Below, in pieces: positions 1 to 5,860 of a DNA stretch of 6,337 nt. Source of the DNA: Marinobacter sp. (GTDB taxonomy: Bacteria; Pseudomonadota; Gammaproteobacteria; Pseudomonadales; Oleiphilaceae); the NCBI GenBank assembly GCA_017643965.1, contig JAEPMM010000202.1, positions 1 to 6,337 on the forward strand, given 5' to 3'. Position 1 is the first letter of the stretch. Every line of letters starts with the position of its first letter. Below the pieces are notes generated by a model. That model ran no database searches. It was not told the origin of the DNA and saw only the letters and a list, made by a program, of their open reading frames with translations. The position numbers and the translations under genes are program-made.

Positions 1-2540
1 CAATACAGGGTGACCTCGGCACTCAGGGAGCCCTTGATCTCACCGCGCGCCCGCGCCTCTTCCAGGCGTTTGTTGACGGCTTCCTTGACGCTGTAGATCT
101 CGCGCCAGTAGTCCCGACCCAGCTCGGCGTTGTCCGGCAGCGCGGTCAGGCCGTCGTACCAGGTTTCGTAGAACACGGTGTCACTGCGCTTGCCCGGCAG
201 CGCCTGCCAGATCTCGTCGGCGGTAAAGCTGAGGATCGGCGCAATCCAGCGCACCAGCGCCTCGGCCACATGGTACAACGCGGTCTGGCAGGAGCGCCGC
301 GCCAGACTGTCGGCCTGGGTGGTGTACTGGCGATCCTTGATGATGTCCAGGTAGAAGCCGCCTAATGTGGCCTCACAGAAGTTGTACACCTTCTGGTAAA
401 TCCGCAGGAAGGCGTAGTTCTGGTAGTCCTCGTTGAGCTCGTTCTGTAACTGCAGGGCGCGGTCCACCATCCAGCGGTCGAGGGCGATCATGTCGTCCGG
501 CGCCACCATGTGCTGATCCGGCTCGAACCCGGTCAGGTTGCTGAGCAGGAAGCGGGCAGTGTTACGAATGCGGCGGTAGCCGTCCGCGGTCTGGCGCAGG
601 ATGTCCTTGGACACAGTCATCTCGCCGCTGTAGTCCGTCGCCGATACCCACAACCGCAGAATGTCGGCACCCAGCTCGTTCATCACTTCCTGAGGCGCGA
701 TCACGTTGCCCATGGACTTGGACATCTTGTGGCCCTTGCCATCCACCGTGAAACCATGGGTCAGCACCTGCTTGTAGGGTGCCACGCCGTTCATGGCGAT
801 GGAGGTTTTCAGGGAGGACTGAAACCAGCCACGGTGCTGATCGGAGCCTTCCAGGTACATGTCCGCCGGGAACTGGCCCAGCTCGGAGCGCGGGCGCAGC
901 ACCGAATCGTGGGTGACGCCGGAGTCGAACCATACATCGAGTGTGTCCGTCACTTTTTCGTAGTCCTCGGCATCGTCCCCAAGCAGGGCGCTGGCGTCCA
1001 GATCGTACCAGGCATCAATGCCACCGGTCTCGATCTCTTTGGCCACAGCCTCGATCAGGTTCTGGGTGTCCGGGTGCAGTTCCTGGGTTTCTTTATGGAT
1101 AAACAGGGTGATTGGCACCCCCCAGGTGCGCTGGCGGGAGATACACCAGTCCGGGGACTGCTGAAACATGGCTTCAATGCGATTCTGGCCCCAGGCAGGA
1201 ACCCAGCGCACACCCTTGATGGCTTCCAGCGCGTTGGCTCGCAGATGCTCTTTTTCCATGCTGATGAACCACTGCGGGGTCGCTCGGTATATGAGCGGGG
1301 TCTTGGTACGCCAGCAGTGAGGATAGCTGTGGCGGAATTTCTCGGAGAACACCAGTTTGCCCTCCCGTTCCAGCGCTCCGCACACCGGCTCATCGGCCTT
1401 GTACACATGCACACCGGCGAATTCGCCGGCAGCACTGGTGTAGGTGCCATCCGCCTGCACCAGATTGATGGTGCCGATGCCGTAGGCCTTGCCCACTTCA
1501 AAGTCTTCCATACCGTGGTCTGGTGCGGTATGGACAGCACCGGTACCGGCGTCCGTAGACACATGATCGCCCAGAATCACAGGCACCTGCTTGTCGAACA
1601 CCGGGTGCTTGAGCACCAGATTCTCGAGCGCAGAACCGGAGCAGGACGCCAGTACTTCAAAGGTGTCAACGGACCAGCGCGCCATGATGCCCTCCACCAT
1701 GTCGGCGGCGAGGATCATGCGCTCGGGTCCATGACCGGCATTGACCTGAACCAGTGCATAGTCCAGCTCGGCATTCAATGACACCGCCTGGTTGGCGGGG
1801 ATGGTCCAGGGCGTGGTGGTCCAGATCACCACCGACACGTCGCCCTCGCCCTTGTCGGTGCCAAACGCCGACAGGGCCCTCGCCTGGTCCACCGCAGTGA
1901 AGCGCACATCAATCTGGGTCGAGGTCTTGTCCTGATACTCCACTTCCGCTTCGGCCAGGGCAGACTGCCCGACTACACTCCAGTACACCGGCTTGTAACC
2001 GCGCACCAGATGCCCCTTGGCGACAATTTTGCCCAGCGCGCGAACGATGCCGGCTTCCACTTTCGGGTCCATGGTCAGGTAGGGTTTGTCCCACTGCCCC
2101 ATGACGCCGAGACGGATAAAATCGGCTTTTTGCCCGGCAATCTGCCTGGTGGCGTAATCGCGACAGGCCTGGCGGAAGGTTTTGTAGTCCACCTTGACCC
2201 CGGCCTTACCAATTTCCTGCTCCACCTTGTGCTCGATGGGCAGGCCATGACAATCCCAGCCCGGCACATAGGGCGCGTCGTAGCCCATGAAACCGCGGGA
2301 CTTGACGATCATATCCTTGAGAATCTTGTTGACCGCGTGACCGATGTGAATGCTGCCGTTGGCGTAAGGAGGGCCGTCATGCAGAATGAATTTTTCCCGA
2401 CCCTCACGCTGCTTGCGCAGATTGCCGTATACATCCAGATCCTGCCAGCGCTTGAGCATGTCCGGCTCGCGCTTGGCCAGGTTACCGCGCATGGGGAACG
2501 CGGTGTCAGGCAGATTCAGAGTGTGCTTGTAGTCGCTCAT
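1..2540 (-). CDS. ileS: Isoleucyl-tRNA synthetase (IleRS), C-terminus cut by window edge
   Basis: Cytoplasmic class I synthetase that charges tRNA-Ile and edits misactivated valine. 846 codons plus two bases are present, of about 940 in the family (E. coli 938), so the C-terminal zinc-ribbon cysteines lie outside. The ATG start gives MSDYKHTLNLPDTAFPMRG, nearly the E. coli N-terminus. Visible motifs, all in one frame: PYANGSIHIGH with HIGH at residues 65-68; the CP1 editing segment WTTTPWT (240-246, threonines 241-243 and 246); the second editing segment HTAPDHGMED (about 337-346), with Asp where E. coli has Gly in APGHG; the DVWFDSG motif; and KMSKS at 605-609. HIGH, not HYGH, and the overall E. 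coli likeness indicate the common bacterial type 1 enzyme, the mupirocin-sensitive class. No frameshift is seen. The gene starts 71 nt after ribF. The ribosome-binding site is poor: the nearest purine run, AAGAG, lies about 15 nt upstream of the ATG. It is probably the third gene of a murJ-ribF-ileS operon; lspA usually follows but is out of view. Confidence 0.98.
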   Translation of the reverse strand, partial: MSDYKHTLNLPDTAFPMRGNLAKREPDMLKRWQDLDVYGNLRKQREGREKFILHDGPPYANGSIHIGHAVNKILKDMIVKSRGFMGYDAPYVPGWDCHGLPIEHKVEQEIGKAGVKVDYKTFRQACRDYATRQIAGQKADFIRLGVMGQWDKPYLTMDPKVEAGIVRALGKIVAKGHLVRGYKPVYWSVVGQSALAEAEVEYQDKTSTQIDVRFTAVDQARALSAFGTDKGEGDVSVVIWTTTPWTIPANQAVSLNAELDYALVQVNAGHGPERMILAADMVEGIMARWSVDTFEVLASCSGSALENLVLKHPVFDKQVPVILGDHVSTDAGTGAVHTAPDHGMEDFEVGKAYGIGTINLVQADGTYTSAAGEFAGVHVYKADEPVCGALEREGKLVFSEKFRHSYPHCWRTKTPLIYRATPQWFISMEKEHLRANALEAIKGVRWVPAWGQNRIEAMFQQSPDWCISRQRTWGVPITLFIHKETQELHPDTQNLIEAVAKEIETGGIDAWYDLDASALLGDDAEDYEKVTDTLDVWFDSGVTHDSVLRPRSELGQFPADMYLEGSDQHRGWFQSSLKTSIAMNGVAPYKQVLTHGFTVDGKGHKMSKSMGNVIAPQEVMNELGADILRLWVSATDYSGEMTVSKDILRQTADGYRRIRNTARFLLSNLTGFEPDQHMVAPDDMIALDRWMVDRALQLQNELNEDYQNYAFLRIYQKVYNFCEATLGGFYLDIIKDRQYTTQADSLARRSCQTALYHVAEALVRWIAPILSFTADEIWQALPGKRSDTVFYETWYDGLTALPDNAELGRDYWREIYSVKEAVNKRLEEARARGEIKGSLSAEVTLY

Positions 2541-2611
2541 GGTCTGTGTGCGTGCTCTTGTCGGTCGGTTGTCATCAGAAAAATAGGGCCGGACTACGCC
2601 GGTTATGCCTG

Positions 2612-3580
2612 TTATTCGCTGGCGGCGGAGCCATGTTCGGCAATCCACGCCCGGGCGCTGTCAAAATCGCGGGCGATCTGCGCCTTGAGTTCGTCCACGG
2701 AGTCGAAACGGACCTCCTCCCGCACGCCGTGGCGGAACACCACCTCCAGCGTCTGGCCATAAAGTGTGCCAGCAAAGTCGAAGAGGTGCACTTCAAGGGA
2801 AGGCTGTTTGCCATCCACCGTGGGTCGCACGCCGATGTTGGCGACGCCGTCCCGGATCGAGCCGTCCTGTAGTCTCGCGCTGACCACGAAAACCCCCTGC
2901 AACGCCGGCATTTGTCGCAGCAGGATGTTCGCCGTCGGGGCGCCGATCTCACGGCCCAGCTGGCGGCCGTAAACCACCCGTCCGCGAATCCGGTACGGAT
3001 GGCCCAGCAGTTTCTCGGCCGCCTCCAGACCATTGACGTTGAGCAACTCCCGAATCCGGGTGCTGCTCACCCGCTCTCCGGCCACCGAGACTGTGCGGGT
3101 ATTCTCGACAGAGAATCCGCGGGCAGCCCCGACATCTTGCAACAGGGTAAAGTCGCCGGCCCGGTCACAGCCAAAACGGAAATCATCGCCGACCACCAGG
3201 TGGCGCACGGCCAGCCCGTCAATCAGAACATCCTCAATGAACCCCATGCCGGAATAGCTGCGAAAACGCTCGTTAAAGCGCAGGCACAGCACCATATCAA
3301 TGCCCTCGGACATCAGGGTTTCAAACTTCTGCCGGAACGCCATCAATCGCGGCGGCGCCTCACGGCCCTGGAAGAACTCCCGGGGCTGGGGTTCGAAAAT
3401 CATCACCACCGAGGGCACGTTCAGTGCCCGGGCCTTTTCCTTGACCTGATCAAGGATGGTTTTGTGGCCGAGGTGCACGCCATCAAAATTGCCGATGGTC
3501 GCAACACAGCCACGGGCCAGCGGCGACGCCTCTTGCAGGGACAGAATTTTCAGGTTGGTCAGACCCCGGATCAGACGCAT
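2612..3580 (-). CDS. ribF: Bifunctional riboflavin kinase / FMN adenylyltransferase (FAD synthetase)
   Basis: Makes FMN from riboflavin and ATP, then FAD from FMN and ATP, in the cytoplasm. The product is 322 residues (E. coli RibF 313). The N-terminal adenylyltransferase domain (about 1-180) shows the nucleotidyltransferase motif IGNFDGVHLGH at 29-39, GDDFRFG at 131-137 and VSSTRIR at 171-177. The C-terminal flavokinase domain (about 185-310) shows the GRxxGxPTAN-type motif with PTAN at 215-218, GVANIGVRPTV at 245-255, and LEVHLFDF, whose Glu263 matches the family catalytic glutamate. An in-frame ATG 20 codons upstream (3640) exists, but MRLIRGLTNL aligns with E. coli MKLIRGIHNL. AAGG at 3591-3594, 10 nt before the chosen ATG, supports this start. 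It lies between murJ (103-nt gap) and ileS (71-nt gap), all leftward, the usual gammaproteobacterial order. Confidence 0.97.
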   Translation of the reverse strand: MRLIRGLTNLKILSLQEASPLARGCVATIGNFDGVHLGHKTILDQVKEKARALNVPSVVMIFEPQPREFFQGREAPPRLMAFRQKFETLMSEGIDMVLCLRFNERFRSYSGMGFIEDVLIDGLAVRHLVVGDDFRFGCDRAGDFTLLQDVGAARGFSVENTRTVSVAGERVSSTRIRELLNVNGLEAAEKLLGHPYRIRGRVVYGRQLGREIGAPTANILLRQMPALQGVFVVSARLQDGSIRDGVANIGVRPTVDGKQPSLEVHLFDFAGTLYGQTLEVVFRHGVREEVRFDSVDELKAQIARDFDSARAWIAEHGSAASE

Positions 3581-3613
3581 GTAATGCGAACCTTCAATTG
3601 CCAGCGTTGCAGT

Positions 3614-3660
3614 CAGCCGATTCCCGATCCCGGTCACCACCGGAAGCCCGGGAATCGCTG
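3614..3660 (-). other. Nested inverted repeat in the ribF leader
   Basis: In the murJ-ribF gap the arms GATTCCCG and CGGGAATC pair perfectly. They extend by a further CAGC/GCTG with one bulged base, giving an outer stem of about 12 bp (3614-3626 with 3649-3660). Inside is a second perfect hairpin, CCGGT-GGTG-ACCGG on the minus strand (3630-3643). The structure lies downstream of the candidate ribF promoter and 33 nt before the ATG, so it would sit in the ribF 5' leader. No T-run follows it on the minus strand, so it is not an ordinary intrinsic terminator. The leader is only about 90 nt and I see no RFN-element signature, so an FMN riboswitch is unlikely. The pairing is visible directly; the function is unknown. 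Confidence 0.6.
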
Positions 3661-3675
3661 GTGAGAAAACGCGCG

Positions 3676-3705
3676 ATTATAACCTACCTGTGGCGGAAAT
3701 GTCTT
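3676..3705 (-). promoter_or_regulatory. Candidate sigma70 promoter for ribF(-ileS)
   Basis: On the minus strand a perfect TATAAT -10 box (3681-3676) lies 18 nt after AAGACA (3705-3700), a 4/6 match to TTGACA. The -35 box is inside the last codons of murJ and the -10 box lies just past its stop codon (3684-3686). Transcription would begin near 3669, giving a leader of about 90 nt before the ribF ATG. It would let ribF and ileS be expressed apart from murJ. This is a prediction from box matches and position only. Confidence 0.5.
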
Positions 3706-5264
3706 ACCCGCACGCCGGCCAGGGCCAGCGTAATGAAGTAAACCGCCACACCGGCGACCACCAGGATGCCCATATCGGCTGCCCGCTGCATCCCGGGTGC
3801 CGCCAGCCAGTCACTGACCGGGGCGCGAAGGTAAAGCACCACCGCCGCCAGCGCGAGGTTGGCAAATGCCAGTTGCAGCAGGAAACGGGGCCATCCGGGC
3901 TGGCTTTTCCAGGCGCCCTCTTTGCGAAGCCCCCACCAGAGCAGCATCCCGTTTAACCAGGCTGACAGCGAGGTGGCCAGCGCCAGCCCTGCGTGGGCGA
4001 GCGGCACAATCAACGCCAGGTTCATCGCCATGTTCGCGACCATGGCAATGATGCCGATCTTGACCGGGGTTTTGGTGTCTTCGCGGGCAAAGAATCCCGG
4101 CGCCAGCACCTTGATCAGCATGAACGCCAACAGTCCGGCGGAGTAGGCTCGCAAACTCTGGGCAGACATGGCCACGTCACGATCCGTCACCTCGCCATAA
4201 TGAAACAGCGTGGCAATCAGCGGTTCGGCCAGCAGCGCCAGCGCCACCACCGCCGGCAGACCGATCAGCAATACCGCCCTCACCGCCCAGTCCAGCGTGG
4301 CCGCAAACTGGTCCGCCGACGCCGCCGCGTGCTTGCGGGACAGGCTCGGCAGAATTACGGTCGCAATGGCGATGCCGAACACCCCCAGTGGCAGCTCGGA
4401 AAGGCGGTCGGAGTAATACAGCCAGGACACACTGCCGGTTTGCAGAAACGAGGCCAGCACCGTATCCAGCAACAGGTTGATCTGACTCACCGACACCCCG
4501 AACAACGCCGGCGCCATCAGCTTGAGGATACGGCTGACCCCTTCATGACGATAATCCACCCGCGGCCGCGGTAACAAACCAAGCCGCATCAGGAACGGCA
4601 ACTGGAAAAACAGCTGCAGGGCGCCGGCGATGAACACCCCCCAGGCCAGCGCCATTACCGGCGTTTCCATTAGCGGAGTAAGAAAGATGGCCGCGCCGAT
4701 CATCGCCAGATTCAGCAGCACCGGCGTAAAAGCGGGAATGGCGAACCGATCGTAGCTGTTGAGAATGCCGCCGGCGAAAGCGGTCAGGGAGATCAGCAAC
4801 AGATAAGGAAAGGTGATCCTCAGCATGTCGCTGGCCAACCCGAATTTGTACTCGTCATCCAGGAAGCCCGGCGCGAACACCGCGGTCAGCAGCGGCGCGC
4901 CCAGCATCGCCACAATGGTCACCCCCAGCAGCACCAGACCGAGGGAACCGGACACGGCGTTCACCAGACGCCGCACTTCCGCGATGTCCTCTTTTTGCCG
5001 GTAGGAGGACAACACCGGCACGAAGGCCTGGGAAAAAGCGCCTTCGGCAAACAGGCGCCGAAGAAAATTGGGGATCTTGAACGCGACAAAAAAGGCGTCC
5101 GCCCCGGCGCCGGCACCAAAATAACGGGCAATCACCATATCGCGAACCAGCCCCAATACCCGGGATAGCATGGTCATGATACCTACCACGCCAGACGAGC
5201 GAAGCAGCCCGGGCGCTTTGGGAGGCAGAGGCTGTTGTGACGGATCTTCTGCTTGGGATGACAT
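3684..5264 (-). CDS. murJ: Lipid II flippase MurJ (MviN)
   Basis: Inner-membrane MOP/MVF-family transporter that moves the peptidoglycan precursor lipid II to the periplasmic face. The product is 526 residues (E. coli MurJ 511). The family core is clear: MTMLSRVLGLVRD (30-42), DAFFVAFKIPNFLRR (56-70), FAEGAFSQAFVP (72-83) and YYSDRLSELPLG (283-294). With an offset of 17 from E. coli, the key polar residues map to Arg35, Arg41, Asp56, Arg69, Asp286, Arg287 and Glu290; all are present. Hydrophobic segments recur along the chain, for example near 103-125, 150-170, 202-222, 327-348, 401-420, 424-444, 460-479 and 495-518, as expected for about 14 helices. The frame stays open upstream to an ATG at 5462, but I chose 5264 (MSSQAEDPSQ): AGGG lies 5 nt before it, and the longer form would run through both the candidate promoters and has no family likeness. 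Even so, a proline-rich head of about 17 residues exceeds E. coli. First gene of the leftward murJ-ribF-ileS set. Confidence 0.96.
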   Translation of the reverse strand: MSSQAEDPSQQPLPPKAPGLLRSSGVVGIMTMLSRVLGLVRDMVIARYFGAGAGADAFFVAFKIPNFLRRLFAEGAFSQAFVPVLSSYRQKEDIAEVRRLVNAVSGSLGLVLLGVTIVAMLGAPLLTAVFAPGFLDDEYKFGLASDMLRITFPYLLLISLTAFAGGILNSYDRFAIPAFTPVLLNLAMIGAAIFLTPLMETPVMALAWGVFIAGALQLFFQLPFLMRLGLLPRPRVDYRHEGVSRILKLMAPALFGVSVSQINLLLDTVLASFLQTGSVSWLYYSDRLSELPLGVFGIAIATVILPSLSRKHAAASADQFAATLDWAVRAVLLIGLPAVVALALLAEPLIATLFHYGEVTDRDVAMSAQSLRAYSAGLLAFMLIKVLAPGFFAREDTKTPVKIGIIAMVANMAMNLALIVPLAHAGLALATSLSAWLNGMLLWWGLRKEGAWKSQPGWPRFLLQLAFANLALAAVVLYLRAPVSDWLAAPGMQRAADMGILVVAGVAVYFITLALAGVRVRHFRHR

Positions 5265-5351
5265 TCGGGCCCTGACATCGGAAATGGCTGAATCGGATGG
5301 CGCGGCTGCCGGGAAGCGCGCGGATATCTCGGTAAATACCTGTGCACTCCG

Positions 5352-5365
5352 GGACACTGCTGTCC
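5352..5365 (-). other. Small hairpin in the murJ leader
   Basis: GGACA and TGTCC form a perfect 5-bp inverted repeat around a 4-nt loop. If murJ transcription starts near 5370, this hairpin would be near the 5' end of a leader of about 105 nt, where it could protect the transcript. There is no T-run after it in either direction. The pairing is short enough to arise by chance in GC-rich DNA. Confidence 0.3.
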
Positions 5366-5376
5366 GCCGCGGAGCG

Positions 5377-5385
5377 AGTTTAGCA
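5377..5385 (-). promoter_or_regulatory. Candidate extended -10 promoter for murJ
   Basis: On the minus strand TAAACT (5382-5377, 4/6 match to TATAAT) is preceded by TGC, making an extended -10 element, TGnTAAACT. No good -35 box lies 16-18 nt upstream, as is typical of extended -10 promoters. Transcription would start near 5370, leaving a leader of about 105 nt before the murJ ATG. It is the best leftward candidate I could find in the divergent region, but it is weakly supported. Confidence 0.35.
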
Positions 5386-5410
5386 CAGCCCTTGCGTACC
5401 ACGGGATGAA

Positions 5411-5440
5411 ATGGGTTTAAGCCTTGACATTTAAACCCAT
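5411..5440. promoter_or_regulatory. Perfect 10-bp inverted repeat around the rpsT -35 box (possible operator)
   Basis: ATGGGTTTAA (5411-5420) and TTAAACCCAT (5431-5440) are exact reverse complements separated by 10 bp. The TTGACA -35 box of the predicted rpsT promoter (5424-5429) lies wholly inside the spacer. Half-site centres are 20 bp apart, about two helical turns, so a dimer could contact both arms from one face of the DNA and exclude RNA polymerase. The site lies upstream of both predicted start points (about 5460 rightward, about 5370 leftward), so it would act as DNA rather than as an RNA hairpin. I do not recognise the half-site as that of a named regulator. The symmetry is certain; the operator role is inferred. 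Confidence 0.55.
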
Positions 5441-5452
5441 CGGCGGCATAGT
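5424..5452 (+). promoter_or_regulatory. Predicted strong sigma70 promoter of rpsT
   Basis: A consensus TTGACA -35 box (5424-5429) is followed by a 17-nt spacer and CATAGT (5447-5452, 4/6 match to TATAAT). Transcription should begin near 5459-5461, about 74 nt before the rpsT start codon. The bases between the -10 box and the start, TCCGCGT, are GC-rich. Discriminators like this are typical of ribosomal promoters repressed by ppGpp/DksA in the stringent response, so growth-rate control is a reasonable inference. Confidence 0.75.
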
Positions 5453-5471
5453 TCCGCGTCATTTATTTCGA

Positions 5472-5489
5472 CGCGCTGGTTTTGGCGCG
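5472..5489 (+). other. GC-rich hairpin in the rpsT leader
   Basis: CGCGC (5472-5476) pairs perfectly with GCGCG (5485-5489) around an 8-nt loop. It would form near the 5' end of the rpsT mRNA, 32 nt upstream of the Shine-Dalgarno sequence. S20 of E. coli represses translation of its own message, so a leader fold is of interest, but nothing here shows binding. It may only stabilise the transcript. Confidence 0.35.
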
Positions 5490-5521
5490 CCCGCGAATTT
5501 TCGAATCAATTACAGATTTTC

Positions 5522-5536
5522 AGGAGTTACACGGTG
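5522..5536 (+). promoter_or_regulatory. rpsT ribosome-binding site with GTG start
   Basis: AGGAG (5522-5526) lies 7 nt before the GTG start codon (5534-5536), close to ideal spacing. This fixes the start, since the reading frame from GTG gives the family N-terminus MANSPQAKKRA. The next in-frame ATG, at codon 27, would remove a conserved part of the protein. Confidence 0.9.
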
Positions 5537-5803
5537 GCAAATTCCCCGCAAGCCAAGAAGCGCGCACGTCAGAACGAGAAGAACCGCAAGCACAATGCCA
5601 GCCTGCGTTCCATGGCGCGTACGTACATGAAAAAAGTTCAGGCCACGATCGAAGCCGGCAACTACGAAGAAGCCCAGGCGGCTTTCCAGAAGTTCCAGCC
5701 GATCATGGACGGCATGGTCAACAAGGGCATCTTTGCCAAGAACAAGGTTGCTCGCCATAAGAGCCGCCTGAGCAGCAAGATCAAGGCCCTGAAGAGCGCG
5801 TAA
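5534..5803 (+). CDS. rpsT: 30S ribosomal protein S20
   Basis: Small-subunit primary binding protein that packs against 16S rRNA early in 30S assembly. The product is 89 residues (E. coli 87), with the family signature MANSPQAKKRARQNEKNRKH at the start, followed by RSMARTYMKKV and IEAGNYEEAQAAF. Near the C-terminus come NKGIFAKNKVARHKSRLSSKI and a short basic tail. It is rich in Lys and Arg, as expected for a three-helix rRNA-binding bundle. Translation starts at GTG; E. coli rpsT also uses a non-ATG start (TTG), linked there to translational autoregulation, so similar control is plausible. The gene stands alone on the plus strand, divergent from murJ and convergent with proB, with its own promoter and a terminator 20 nt after the stop. 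Confidence 0.98.
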   Translation: MANSPQAKKRARQNEKNRKHNASLRSMARTYMKKVQATIEAGNYEEAQAAFQKFQPIMDGMVNKGIFAKNKVARHKSRLSSKIKALKSA

Positions 5804-5822
5804 GCGGATTTACTTCAGCGTT

Positions 5823-5853
5823 AAAAAAACCGGCTTGCGAGCCGGTTTTTTTT
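5823..5853. terminator. Bidirectional intrinsic terminator between rpsT and proB
   Basis: The stem CCGGCT (5830-5835) and AGCCGG (5840-5845) encloses the loop TGCG. It is followed on the plus strand by eight Ts (5846-5853) and preceded by seven As (5823-5829), which become a T-run on the minus strand. It therefore ends rpsT transcription 20 nt after its stop and can end proB transcription 8 nt after its stop. A/T pairing lengthens the stem in both directions. Confidence 0.93.
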
Positions 5854-5860
5854 GTGCCTG

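Noticed and set aside
510..1781. A 423-codon open frame on the plus strand, antisense to ileS
   Set aside because: It lies wholly opposite an unmistakable ileS reading frame. Long antisense frames are common in GC-rich genes, and its translation shows no recognisable motifs.
2575..2605. Terminator between ribF and ileS (CCGG repeats followed by a T-rich run on the minus strand)
   Set aside because: The stem would be only 4 bp (CCGG with CCGG) and the T-run is separated from it; as drawn it would be too weak to terminate.
3581..3640. Longer ribF start at 3640 (20 extra residues)
   Set aside because: The added residues would be encoded by the leader hairpin region, do not match RibF N-termini, and the ATG at 3580 has a Shine-Dalgarno sequence and aligns with E. 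coli RibF.
3581..3683. FMN riboswitch upstream of ribF
   Set aside because: The leader from the predicted promoter is only about 90 nt, and I see none of the conserved RFN-element sequence blocks.
2010..4574. Several plus-strand open frames of 190-250 codons antisense to ileS, ribF and murJ
   Set aside because: They shadow conserved genes, overlap each other in different frames, lack family likeness, and have no convincing ribosome-binding sites.
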